Below, in pieces: positions 51,284 to 59,907 of a DNA stretch of 64,000 nucleotides. A program made the translations under genes and the position numbers. Each line of letters begins with the position of its first letter. Position 1 is the first letter of the stretch. This stretch comes from Anaerococcus rubeinfantis (GTDB lineage Bacteria > Bacillota > Clostridia > Tissierellales > Peptoniphilaceae), in contig NZ_LN913016.1 in the NCBI RefSeq assembly GCF_001487145.1, positions 1,240,001 to 1,304,000 on the forward strand, given 5' to 3'. Below the pieces are notes generated by a model that saw nothing but the letters and a program-made list of their open reading frames with translations, was not told the origin of the DNA and did no database searches.

Positions 51284-51890
51284 TTTTACTCTCTTCTATA
51301 AATTTCTTCCAATCATCAGGATAGTTTAAATTTCTAAAAATCTTCTCGAAATTTTTTATATCTTTTATTTCTTCTTTTTTTATCACAGTAGGAGAAATTT
51401 CTCTTAAAAATCCATTCAAGCTGCGACCGCCATTTTTTATATATTCTTTTAAATCATTTGCCAATTCTTTTTTGTAAAGGGCAAAAAAAGGCTCAAAATA
51501 TTTTTCATTTTTGTAGGCTAAAATTTTTTCATAAGATTTTTCCTTCAAAAAATCAATGTAAGCCTGATTAAAATAAGGCATATCGCAGGCAATTAAAAAA
51601 TTATCCTCATTTTTTGCATAAATAAGGCCACTATACAATCCTGCACAGGGGCCAATATTTTTTATTATATCTTCTTTTATAAGTATATCATTTTTATAAT
51701 TTTTATACCTATTTTCAAAAAAATTTTTTTCATTTGACAAAATTATGATTTGATCAAAATTTTTTGCCAAGTTTTCTATAATGGTGTCAATTAAATAGAC
51801 ACCATTATAGGATAACTTTTGTTTATCAACTCCCATCCTTGTACTTTTTCCTCCAGAAAGAACGAGAGCCGTCATTTTTTTATTTCCCAT
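51270..51890 (-). CDS. mobA: Molybdenum cofactor guanylyltransferase
   Basis: 206 residues. Attaches GMP to molybdopterin to form the MGD needed by formate dehydrogenase. Motifs: ALVLSGGKSTRMGVDKQKL, IGPCAGLYSGL, IACDMPYF and GGRSLNGFL. The ATG at 51890 overlaps the upstream stop (TGATG); a second ATG five codons in is also possible. Confidence 0.92.
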   Translation of the reverse strand: MGNKKMTALVLSGGKSTRMGVDKQKLSYNGVYLIDTIIENLAKNFDQIIILSNEKNFFENRYKNYKNDILIKEDIIKNIGPCAGLYSGLIYAKNEDNFLIACDMPYFNQAYIDFLKEKSYEKILAYKNEKYFEPFFALYKKELANDLKEYIKNGGRSLNGFLREISPTVIKKEEIKDIKNFEKIFRNLNYPDDWKKFIEESKNEFS

Positions 51891-52390
51891 CAGCCACCCC
51901 AGCTAATGTTCATGTATTGGTCCATCAACTTATCATATTCTTTTTTGAAAATATTTGCGTGTTCATCTTCCCAAGTAGAAAAATTTTCCAAAATTTCTTT
52001 CAATTCGCCATCATCAACTTTTTTTGCCATAGATTTATAATAATCTCTAAAATCTTCTTCGATAAGATATGCCATTCTCAAAACATTCATATCAGGAATC
52101 ATTGATTGCTCCAAATTTTGGTCCAAATTTTCGCTTTCTTTTCTTTGGTCAAAAAATTCTTCCGCATTATCTTTTGGCAAAGTCAAATCTTTTTCATCTA
52201 CATCTTCTCCCTTGTATTTGGAAAGAAGATTTTTTAGATATTCATAATGACCCCACTCAATTTTTGATAATTTTTTAAAAACTGCTTGAGTTTGTAGATT
52301 TTGACTTTTTTCTGCATTATCTTTATAAAAATTGTGCCCATACAGTTCCATTTCCATGGCAAGGCTAATTATTTTTATTGGATCATACAT
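51890..52390 (-). CDS. Ferritin-like diiron domain protein
   Basis: 166 residues, four-helix type. Likely metal ligands are in MEMELYGHNFY, KIEWGHYEYL, EEDFRDYYKS and WEDEHANIF, in the rubrerythrin/ferritin-like spacing. There is no rubredoxin domain. It is embedded between fdhA (8-bp overlap) and mobA, so it is made with formate dehydrogenase. It could protect the oxygen-sensitive Fe-S/pterin enzyme from peroxide or handle iron. The partner role is inference. Confidence 0.8.
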   Translation of the reverse strand: MYDPIKIISLAMEMELYGHNFYKDNAEKSQNLQTQAVFKKLSKIEWGHYEYLKNLLSKYKGEDVDEKDLTLPKDNAEEFFDQRKESENLDQNLEQSMIPDMNVLRMAYLIEEDFRDYYKSMAKKVDDGELKEILENFSTWEDEHANIFKKEYDKLMDQYMNISWGG

Positions 52391-55079
52391 AAGAACTCCT
52401 TTCTATTTTTTCAATCATAACACTTGCAACTTTAAGCTCAGGAATTTTTGCAATTGGATCAAGGGTTGGATTTGTAAGCCTATTTGCTGGTCCATCAACA
52501 TAATGGAAAGGCATAAATACAACTCCTGGATTTATTTTTTCCGTTACTTTCGCATAAGATTCTACACTTCCACGTCTTGATGAAACTTTAATTTTTTCAC
52601 CGTTTTTTATATTATAAAGTTTTGCAGTTTGTGGGGAAATTTCTATATAAGATTTTCCTGCAATCTCACTTAATCCTTCAATTTTTCCTGTCATAGTTCT
52701 TGTGTGATATTGGTAAAGCATTCTTCCAGTTGTAAGAATCAATGGATATTTTTCATCTGGCAATTCCTTGCTTTCTTCATAATCTATTGGTACAAAAAGT
52801 CCCTTGCCCCTAGCCATTGTATTTTTGTGTAAATATTTTGTTCCAGGGTGGTCTTTGTTTGTACATGGCCATTGGAGACTTTCTTTTTTAAGTCTTTTGT
52901 AAGAAATTCCACCGTATGAAGGAGTACAAGCTGCAATTTCATCCATAATTTCGCTAGGATTCTCATAATATTCTTCATATCCCAAAATAGTTGAAATTTC
53001 CATCAAAATTTGCCAATCAGCTTTGGCTTCTCCAATTGGATCAATCGCCTTATTTATTCTTTGAATTCTTCTTTCTGTATTTGTAAAAGTTCCGTCTTTT
53101 TCTGCAAAAGATGCTGCTGGTAAAACTACATCAGCAAATTCTGCTGTTTCAGTAAGAAAAATATCTTGAACAAGTAAAAAATCTAATTTTTTCAATGCTT
53201 CTTTGATGTGATTTTGGTCAGGATCTGAAATCATAGGATTTTCTCCCATTATATATAAAAATGAAAGCTCTCCTCTGTCTGCTGAATCCATCATCTCTGT
53301 AATTGTCAAACCTTTTTTATCAGGAAGATCTCTTTTCCAAAATTGTCCCATTCTCTCTCTTACAGGATCGATAAATACTTTTTGATATCCTGTATAGTCT
53401 GTTGGAAGAGCTCCCATATCACAAGCTCCTTGAACGTTATTTTGTCCTCTCAAAGGATTTATTCCTGTAGATTCAAAACCAACATTACCTGTAAGCATTT
53501 GTAAATTTGAAGTTGATCTTACTCCGTTTGTTCCTGAAGAATGTTGGGTGATTCCCATTGAATAATATAAAGCACCCTTGTTTGCTTTTGCATACATTCT
53601 TGCAGCTTTTATAAGATCATCTTTGTTTATATGGCAAATTTTTGCAACTAGGTCTGGTGTATATTTTTCTACAGTTTTTCTAAACTCTTCAAAGCCTTCG
53701 CATCTTTCATTTATATAATCCATATCGTGAAGATTTTCTTTTAAAATAATATGCATTAGGCCATTTAAAACTGCAATATTTGTTCCAGGTTTTATCTGTA
53801 AATAAATATCAGCATAATCTGCAAGTTCAATTTCCCTAGGATCTATAACTATAAGTTTAGCCCCTTCTTTTACTCTCTTTTTGATTTTGGTTCCAATAAC
53901 AGGATGGTTTTCCGTCGTATTTGTTCCAATTATTATAAAGGCATCAGTTCCTTCAATTTCTGCAATACTATTGGTCATTGCTCCACTTCCAAGAGTGTTT
54001 GCAAGGCCTGCTACGGTTGATGCGTGACAAAGACGAGCACAGTGGTCTACATTATTTGTTTTAAAAACTGTCCTTACAAATTTTTGGAAAAGATAATTTT
54101 CCTCGTTTGTACATCTTGCTGAAGAAAATCCTCCAAATCCATCCGGACCTTTTTTCTCCATTGTTTGGTCATATTTTTCTTTTATGACTCTGTAGGCTTC
54201 TTGCCAAGATGCTTCAACTAATTTTCCATTTTTTCTAATAAGTGGTTTTGTAAGCCTATCAGGATGGTTTACAAATTTGTGGGCAAATTTTCCCTTTACA
54301 CACAAGAGCCCATCATTTGGAATTGTATTAATTGGTTCAACTTCAACAATCCTATTCCCCTTAATAAGTAAATTTATTTGGCAACCTACTCCACAATATG
54401 AGCAAGTTGTTTGAACTTTTCGAGTTTCCCAATACCTAAACTTATCTTCTTCGTATTTTTTCTTAGGATTTAAGGCCCCAACCGGACAAGCTGAAACACA
54501 ATTTCCACAAGAAACACAATCTGAAAAACCAAGTCCCTTATCCATAGGGGTTCCAATATATGTATCAAATCCCCTATCAACAAAACTTATGGCATGGCTA
54601 TTTTGGAGATTATTGCACACACTTACACAAATCCCACATTTTATACACTTATTAGGATCGTAAGAATAAAATTTATTTGAAAAATCAATTGGTAAATCTT
54701 TTATCTCTCTTTTAAAAGATCCCTCACTTATTCCATACTCATAGCAATAATTTTGTAATTTACATTTTCCAGACTTATCACAAGATAGGCAATCATTTGG
54801 ATGGTTTGAGAATAATAAATCCAAAATTTCTCTTCTCATTTTCATTATTTTTTCACTGTGAGTATAAATTTTCATCCCATCTTTTATTTTTTGTGAACAA
54901 GCTGTAACTGGAGTTTTGTATCCTTCGATTTCAACAATACAAAGTCTACAAGCTCCATTTGGCAAAAGTCTTTCATCCTTACAAAGGGTTGGAATTTCTA
55001 TGCCAATTTCCTTACAAAATTCAAGAATAGTCTTAGGAGTATCAAGATTATATTCAAAATCATTAATTATGACTTTCAT
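52383..55079 (-). CDS. fdhA: Formate dehydrogenase catalytic subunit (cysteine type)
   Basis: 898 residues. N-terminal 2Fe-2S (Cys33, 44, 47, 61), His-type 4Fe-4S (His93, Cys97, 100, 106), two ferredoxin clusters (from Cys145 and Cys188), the 4Fe-4S of the pterin domain (Cys226, 229, 233, 260), then the bis-MGD domains. The metal-ligand position is Cys351 followed by His352 in CARLCHAS, where many enzymes have selenocysteine. Oxidises formate (or reduces CO2), passing electrons to the NuoEFG-like subunits encoded just upstream. Tungsten is likely, given tupABC. Confidence 0.95.
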   Translation of the reverse strand: MKVIINDFEYNLDTPKTILEFCKEIGIEIPTLCKDERLLPNGACRLCIVEIEGYKTPVTACSQKIKDGMKIYTHSEKIMKMRREILDLLFSNHPNDCLSCDKSGKCKLQNYCYEYGISEGSFKREIKDLPIDFSNKFYSYDPNKCIKCGICVSVCNNLQNSHAISFVDRGFDTYIGTPMDKGLGFSDCVSCGNCVSACPVGALNPKKKYEEDKFRYWETRKVQTTCSYCGVGCQINLLIKGNRIVEVEPINTIPNDGLLCVKGKFAHKFVNHPDRLTKPLIRKNGKLVEASWQEAYRVIKEKYDQTMEKKGPDGFGGFSSARCTNEENYLFQKFVRTVFKTNNVDHCARLCHASTVAGLANTLGSGAMTNSIAEIEGTDAFIIIGTNTTENHPVIGTKIKKRVKEGAKLIVIDPREIELADYADIYLQIKPGTNIAVLNGLMHIILKENLHDMDYINERCEGFEEFRKTVEKYTPDLVAKICHINKDDLIKAARMYAKANKGALYYSMGITQHSSGTNGVRSTSNLQMLTGNVGFESTGINPLRGQNNVQGACDMGALPTDYTGYQKVFIDPVRERMGQFWKRDLPDKKGLTITEMMDSADRGELSFLYIMGENPMISDPDQNHIKEALKKLDFLLVQDIFLTETAEFADVVLPAASFAEKDGTFTNTERRIQRINKAIDPIGEAKADWQILMEISTILGYEEYYENPSEIMDEIAACTPSYGGISYKRLKKESLQWPCTNKDHPGTKYLHKNTMARGKGLFVPIDYEESKELPDEKYPLILTTGRMLYQYHTRTMTGKIEGLSEIAGKSYIEISPQTAKLYNIKNGEKIKVSSRRGSVESYAKVTEKINPGVVFMPFHYVDGPANRLTNPTLDPIAKIPELKVASVMIEKIERSSYV

Positions 55080-55080
55080 A

Positions 55081-56025
55081 TTATTCTCCTTTATCTTCTA
55101 TTTTTTCAATTTTTTTATAAACATTATTTAAACCTGTGACAGTCATCCAATTAGTTTCTTTAAACTCTCCAGCCCCTTTCATGTAAGGTTTATCTGGATT
55201 ATCCAAAAACATCAACTCTGTCATCATTCTTCCCTTTAAGCAAAGTGGTCTTCCATTTCCAGGTTTTTTTGCACTTACTGCAATATTTTTGCCATCTTTT
55301 GAATGAAGATTAAAATCACATCCATAATCGCAAACCTTGCACTTAACTTCTTTGGTTTCTCCTTCAAAGTTTCTAATTTTTCCCATAAGTCTTCTATCGA
55401 CCAAGGCTCCTACAGGACAAATTGAAACACACCTGTTACATGAAACACAATAGGAATGAGCAAAATCTTCTCCCAAATCGCAAGCTATATAAGAATCGTA
55501 TCCCCTGTCGGCAAAAGATAAAATCGCTCTTTCTTCTACTTGTTTACAAATTTGTACGCATTTTCCACAAAGAATGCATTTTGAATTGTCTTTATAAATA
55601 TATGGACTTGATAAGTCATATTTTTCTTCTCTTTTTGCCCCATCGTGGTCTCTAAATTTTACATCATATTCGTAGGCGTATTTTTGCAAAAGACAAGTTC
55701 CAGCTTTTTGGCAGGTTAGGCAATCATTTGGATGAGAATCTAGTAAAAGTTGCAAAATATTTCTTCTTTTTTCTCTTAATTCTTCTGTTTGAGTTTTTAC
55801 TTCCATCCCATCACTTGCCCTTGCTGAACAAGATGTTTCGATTTTACTTCTACCGTTTTTTGTAATTTCAACTATACAAAGTCTACATCCACCAAAGGCC
55901 TTCAAACTTGGATCATAGCAAATCGCAGGAATTTCTATTCCATTCTCCCTTGCTATATCCAAAACAAACCTATCTTTTTGAGTTTTTATTTCTTTTCCAT
56001 CAATTTTTATTGTAATATCTGTCAT
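55081..56025 (-). CDS. NuoG-like iron-sulfur subunit of formate dehydrogenase
   Basis: 314 residues. It repeats the N-terminal cluster layout of FdhA: 2Fe-2S (CYDPSLKAFGGCRLC), His-type 4Fe-4S (SHPNDCLTCQKAGTC), two 4Fe-4S motifs (CILCGKCVQIC, CVSCNRCVSICPVG) and a CKVCDYGC segment, then stops before any pterin domain. It probably bridges NuoF-like and FdhA subunits in the electron chain. It is 1 bp upstream of fdhA. It is like the small Fe-S subunits of electron-bifurcating hydrogenases and formate dehydrogenases. Confidence 0.88.
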   Translation of the reverse strand: MTDITIKIDGKEIKTQKDRFVLDIARENGIEIPAICYDPSLKAFGGCRLCIVEITKNGRSKIETSCSARASDGMEVKTQTEELREKRRNILQLLLDSHPNDCLTCQKAGTCLLQKYAYEYDVKFRDHDGAKREEKYDLSSPYIYKDNSKCILCGKCVQICKQVEERAILSFADRGYDSYIACDLGEDFAHSYCVSCNRCVSICPVGALVDRRLMGKIRNFEGETKEVKCKVCDYGCDFNLHSKDGKNIAVSAKKPGNGRPLCLKGRMMTELMFLDNPDKPYMKGAGEFKETNWMTVTGLNNVYKKIEKIEDKGE

Positions 56026-56029
56026 AAGA

Positions 56030-57568
56030 TCATCCCTTTACTACAGCTTTTGGTTTTATTGGACAAACATTATAGCAAGTTCCACACTTGATACATTTTT
56101 CTTGATCAATTGTATGTTTTTCTTTAACTTTTCCACTAATACATCCAACAGGACAATTTCTCTTACAAGTTCCACATCCTATACAATTATCTTCGATTTT
56201 ATAAGATAATAAGGCCTTACAAGATCCAGCTGGACAGTGTTTATTTTCAATATGGTTTATGTATTCATCCTTATAATATTTTAAGGTAGAAATTACTGGA
56301 AAGGCTGCTGATTTTCCCAAACCACAAAGAGAAGCCTCTGTTACCAATTCGCTTAACTCTTCAAGCCTATCTATATCTTCCATTTTTCCTTTTCCAGCTA
56401 CGATTCTTTCAAGAATTTCCAAAATTCTCTTTGTACCTTCCCTACAAGGAACGCATTTTCCACAGGATTCATCACAAGTAAAGTCGAGGAAAAATCTTGC
56501 TATGTCAACCATACAAGTATTTTCATCCATAACTACCATTCCACCTGAACCCATAATTGAATTTAATTCTTTTAGGGTTTCATAATCTACAGATGAATCC
56601 AAATATTTTGCAGGAATACATCCACCAGATGGGCCACCAGTTTGAACAGCTTTTAATTCTTTGTCGCCTTCTATTCCTCCACCCAAATCATAAATAATTT
56701 CTCTTAAAGTTGTTCCCATAGGAACTTCAATCAATCCACTATTTTTTACATCTCCAACCAAGGAGAAAACTTTGGTTCCAGGAGATTTTTCTGTACCAAT
56801 ACTTCTGTACCAATCAGCACCATTTATAATAATTTGAGCAACATTTGCCAAAGTTTCTACGTTATTTATAACTGTAGGTTTTTGCCACAAGCCCCTGAAG
56901 GCTGTACGGTGGATTTTAACTCTTGGCATTCCTCTTTTGCCCTCGATAGATTCCATCAAGGCTGTAGATTCTCCACAAACAAAAGCACCTGAACCTAGTC
57001 TTAATTCAATTGTAAAATTAAAACCAGAATCCATAATATTTTTGCCTAGAAAACCTTTTTCTTCAGCATCTTTTATAGCATATTTTAAACTTTCAACAGC
57101 TTTTGGATATTCAGCTCTTACATAAATAAATCCTTCATCACTTCCAATTGCATAACCTGCAATAGCCATTGCCTCAAGAACTGAATGTGGGTCATTTTCA
57201 AGAATTGACCTATCCATATAAGCACCTGGGTCTCCCTCATCGGCGTTACAAATTATATATTTTTTATCTACATCATAATCATAAGCAGTTTGCCATTTTT
57301 TTCCAGTAGGAAAACCAGCTCCACCTCTTCCACGAAGCATTGAATTTGAAATAGTATCAATAATTTCTTTCCTATCCATTTTTGATAGGGCCTTATGTAG
57401 GGCAAAATATCCACCCCTTGCTATGTACTCATCGATATTTTTTGGATCAATAACCCCACAATTTCTAAGGGCAATTTTCACCTGAATATCATCAGTTTTT
57501 TCAAGTTTTTCTGGGTGAGAAACTTGTGTATTTTCTTTTATTTTTTCAAGATATTCCAAATTTAACAT
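56030..57568 (-). CDS. NuoF-like NADH-binding flavoprotein subunit
   Basis: 512 residues. Binds FMN and NAD(H): RGRGGAGFPTGKKW, NADEGDPGAYMDR, GSGAFVCGESTALMESIEG, and the 4Fe-4S site ESCGKCVPCREG. A C-terminal extension adds two ferredoxin clusters (CIGCGTCKRNCPVGC and CIKCGTCYNVC), as in bifurcating HydB/HylB-type proteins. This gives NAD and possibly ferredoxin access to the formate dehydrogenase. Confidence 0.93.
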   Translation of the reverse strand: MLNLEYLEKIKENTQVSHPEKLEKTDDIQVKIALRNCGVIDPKNIDEYIARGGYFALHKALSKMDRKEIIDTISNSMLRGRGGAGFPTGKKWQTAYDYDVDKKYIICNADEGDPGAYMDRSILENDPHSVLEAMAIAGYAIGSDEGFIYVRAEYPKAVESLKYAIKDAEEKGFLGKNIMDSGFNFTIELRLGSGAFVCGESTALMESIEGKRGMPRVKIHRTAFRGLWQKPTVINNVETLANVAQIIINGADWYRSIGTEKSPGTKVFSLVGDVKNSGLIEVPMGTTLREIIYDLGGGIEGDKELKAVQTGGPSGGCIPAKYLDSSVDYETLKELNSIMGSGGMVVMDENTCMVDIARFFLDFTCDESCGKCVPCREGTKRILEILERIVAGKGKMEDIDRLEELSELVTEASLCGLGKSAAFPVISTLKYYKDEYINHIENKHCPAGSCKALLSYKIEDNCIGCGTCKRNCPVGCISGKVKEKHTIDQEKCIKCGTCYNVCPIKPKAVVKG

Positions 57569-57575
57569 AATTCAC

Positions 57576-58076
57576 CTACTTATTTTCTTCCAAAACTTTA
57601 GAAACATCATCTTTTGTAAAATGTTCTACTTGCTCACCATTTATTTCAACAACAGGAGCTGCCCCACAATTTCCAAGACACCTTGTCTCTGAAATAGAAA
57701 ATTTTCCATCAGGAGTAGTCTCGCCCTTTTTGATACCAAGTCTTTGTTCAAATTCATTTAAAATGTCAGCAGCCCCTTTTACATAGCAAGCTGTTCCAAG
57801 ACATATATGTATATCAGTTTTTCCCTTTGGTATAAAGGTAAATTGTGAATAAAAAGTTGCAACCCCATAAACTTCTGCAAGGGGAATATTTAGTTTATTT
57901 GAAATAAGTTCCATCATTTCATCTGGTAAATATCCAAAAATACTTTGTGCCTCTTGTAAAACTGGCATTAAAGGACCCTTTCTATCCTTGTTTTTTTCAA
58001 TAAATCTTTTAAATTCATTAATTTTTTCTCTATTTTCTTCTTTATCAAAAACAAAATTTCCTTTTATAGTTTTCAT
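57576..58076 (-). CDS. NuoE-like 2Fe-2S subunit
   Basis: 166 residues from the ATG at 58076 with GAGGATT upstream; a longer frame to 58109 overlaps focA. Thioredoxin-like 2Fe-2S protein with Cys in HICLGTACYVKGA and ETRCLGNCGAAP, and GVATFYSQFTF. It forms the diaphorase with the NuoF-like protein. Confidence 0.93.
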   Translation of the reverse strand: MKTIKGNFVFDKEENREKINEFKRFIEKNKDRKGPLMPVLQEAQSIFGYLPDEMMELISNKLNIPLAEVYGVATFYSQFTFIPKGKTDIHICLGTACYVKGAADILNEFEQRLGIKKGETTPDGKFSISETRCLGNCGAAPVVEINGEQVEHFTKDDVSKVLEENK

Positions 58077-58078
58077 AT

Positions 58079-58912
58079 TTAATCCTCTTTTTTTCTCAAT
58101 GATAACCAATAAGCTAAACCAACAAAAATTCCTCCACCAACAATATTTCCTAAAGTTACTGGGAGTAAATTATTGATGAAAAATCCTGACCAAGTTAGTG
58201 TGCTAAGTCCATCACCAAGTCCACTTGCAGCCGCATAAGCTGGAACTGATTTTGCAAAAATTCCTGCTGGAATATAATACATATTTGCAATACTATGTTC
58301 AAAACCAGAAAGAACAAATAACATTACTGGGAAAAATGCACAAAGCATTTTGCCAACTTGACTATCAGATCCAAAAGACATCCAAACAGCCAAACAAACT
58401 AGCCAGTTACAAAAAATACCAAGAATAAAAGCCTCAGAAAATCCTAGATTTACCTTAGAATTTGCAATCAAAATTGTTCTTGCCCCAAGCATAGAGTCAG
58501 ATGCGTTCCATTGACCTGATTTCATCATTAAAAATGCTACAAAAACTGATCCAATAAAATTGCCCAAATAAACAATTCCCCAAGCTCTTAAAAGCTCTTT
58601 TATGTTGATTTTTTTGTCATATACAGAAATAAGCATCAAATTATTTCCAGTAAAAAGCTCAGCTCCTGCAATAAGAACAAAAATTAAACCTGGAGTAAAG
58701 CACAAACCTTGAACTAATTTTCCAAGACCCAAAGTATCTTTATTTGCTAGCAAATTAAAAGATGCATAACTTGATCCTGCTGCTGCAAAAGCGATGAAAG
58801 CTCCTGCCAAGAATGAAAGGATAAAAAGTCTTTTTGCCTTTGCCCTAGCCTTATTAACATAAGCATTACTAACCTTATCCAATATTTGATCTGGACTTAA
58901 AATATTTTGCAT
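58079..58912 (-). CDS. Formate/nitrite transporter (FNT family)
   Basis: 277 residues, six membrane helices. Family features are AGAFIAFAAAGSS, LVLIAGAELFTGNN-like (FVLIAGAELFTGNNLML), NFIGSVFVAFL and GFEHSIANMYYIP. First gene of the formate operon, so formate is the likely ion. It could export fermentative formate or import it for oxidation. GGAGG precedes the ATG. Confidence 0.92.
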   Translation of the reverse strand: MQNILSPDQILDKVSNAYVNKARAKAKRLFILSFLAGAFIAFAAAGSSYASFNLLANKDTLGLGKLVQGLCFTPGLIFVLIAGAELFTGNNLMLISVYDKKINIKELLRAWGIVYLGNFIGSVFVAFLMMKSGQWNASDSMLGARTILIANSKVNLGFSEAFILGIFCNWLVCLAVWMSFGSDSQVGKMLCAFFPVMLFVLSGFEHSIANMYYIPAGIFAKSVPAYAAASGLGDGLSTLTWSGFFINNLLPVTLGNIVGGGIFVGLAYWLSLRKKED

Positions 58913-58990
58913 AATACCTCCTTATTTATTTAAAAAAATACATAAATTTACATAATTTTATATATTTATTTTCTATGTATTCTTAGATTA

Positions 58991-59019
58991 ATTTTAAAGC
59001 TTTTTTCACTTTCTGTCAA
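58991..59019 (-). promoter_or_regulatory. Promoter of the formate operon
   Basis: TTGACA (59014-59019), 17 bp, TAAAAT (58991-58996), about 80 nt upstream of the transporter gene. Confidence 0.75.
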
Positions 59020-59026
59020 TCGATTT

Positions 59027-59045
59027 CATTGTGATATTTTCAATG
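59027..59045. promoter_or_regulatory. Inverted repeat upstream of the formate promoter
   Basis: CATTG-N9-CAATG just upstream of the -35 box, containing TTGTGA/TTTCAA half-sites reminiscent of CRP/FNR sites but with off-consensus spacing. The rest of 59046-59200 is AT-rich with no gene. Confidence 0.3.
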
Positions 59046-59203
59046 ATTATTTTTTAACAATTCTCGTTATATTTTTATCAAGAAATCTTTTTCTTTTTTG
59101 TTTTTATTCTCTTTTTTTAATTATAATTATTAAATATAAACTAATAATATTACAATGAAATAAAATAATTGATTACACAAGCTATTCTCTTTAAGCAAAA
59201 TAT

Positions 59204-59231
59204 TTGTAATAATAAAAAAATCCCCTATAAT
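59204..59231 (+). promoter_or_regulatory. Promoter of the small membrane protein gene
   Basis: TTGTAA (59204-59209), 16 bp, TATAAT (59226-59231), followed within 10 bp by the RBS AAAGGAG. Confidence 0.5.
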
Positions 59232-59251
59232 ATTTAAGAAAGGAGATTTAA

Positions 59252-59533
59252 ATGAATTCTAAAGAAAATTACAAACAATATATACAAGCTCTTCCTTGTT
59301 CAGCAAGCCTAGTTTTACTTATTCAATATTTAGCTTATTTTTATATTTATAAAAACAATCAAGTTGATTCTTTAAAAAGATCCCTAGTTTTTTCAATAGG
59401 ATTTTTAATTTTTTCCCTATTTCTTGCAAAAGTTCAAAAAGTTAATTTAAATTTAAAAAACATAAAATACAAAAAATTAACCATCATATCTTTACTTACT
59501 TTTATAATTTTAAATATTATAAACTCAATATAA
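59252..59533 (+). CDS. Small membrane protein of unknown function
   Basis: 93 residues. Three hydrophobic segments (about 17-34, 45-60 and 75-92) separated by short basic loops. No recognised family. It has AAAGGAG 6 nt before the ATG and a promoter. It is divergent from the formate operon and converges on rpoC, ending at a terminator hairpin. Confidence 0.65.
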   Translation: MNSKENYKQYIQALPCSASLVLLIQYLAYFYIYKNNQVDSLKRSLVFSIGFLIFSLFLAKVQKVNLNLKNIKYKKLTIISLLTFIILNIINSI

Positions 59534-59555
59534 AAGAGTCGGCATACGCCGACTC
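59534..59555 (+). terminator. Terminator hairpin after the small membrane protein gene (left flank of copy D)
   Basis: GAGTCGGC-ATAC-GCCGACTC. The same stem occurs at 59880-59900 on the other side of the repeat. Confidence 0.75.
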
Positions 59556-59879
59556 TCAGACTGTTGACAAATTATACAAATCCTCATGCTAAGAATATCA
59601 TACGGAAAAAATTGATTTGATTTCAAATTTAAAAATTCGTTAAAAAATCGCCCTCTAAAATTTAAAGCAATGATATTTTATTAAATAAATTTACTTCAAT
59701 TAAATTTTAATTCTTCGTTTTATTCCGAGGGATAAATATTAAAATCGTGCCACTGGCACAATTTTAAGCTATTTATCTGTCCTCGCACTAGCGAGTTTGC
59801 GATTTTAGAATTTTGAAATTTAGAAATCAACAATTTTTGGAGTCAGATATTCGTGCTTGAGGATTTGTATATGCTTTAA
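59556..59879. repeat. Terminator-associated repeat, subfamily 1, copy D (324 bp)
   Basis: Nearly identical to 891-1213 along its length. The left end is TCAGACTGTTGACAAA; the right end has drifted (GTATATGCTTTAA against GTCTACACTCTGA in copy A). The internal stem CTCGC-ACTA-GCGAG keeps pairing with an altered loop. No ORF. It fills the gap between the small membrane protein gene and rpoC. Confidence 0.85.
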
Positions 59880-59906
59880 GAGTCGGCTTTATGCCGACTC
59901 TTATTT
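59880..59906 (-). terminator. rpoC terminator (right flank of copy D)
   Basis: GAGTCGGC-TTTAT-GCCGACTC immediately after the rpoC stop; the duplicate beyond the repeat shares the stem but not the loop. Confidence 0.75.
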
Positions 59907-59907
59907 T

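Noticed and set aside
53900-54100. Selenocysteine in formate dehydrogenase
   Set aside because: The active-site position (residue 351) is encoded as cysteine and the frame has no internal TGA.
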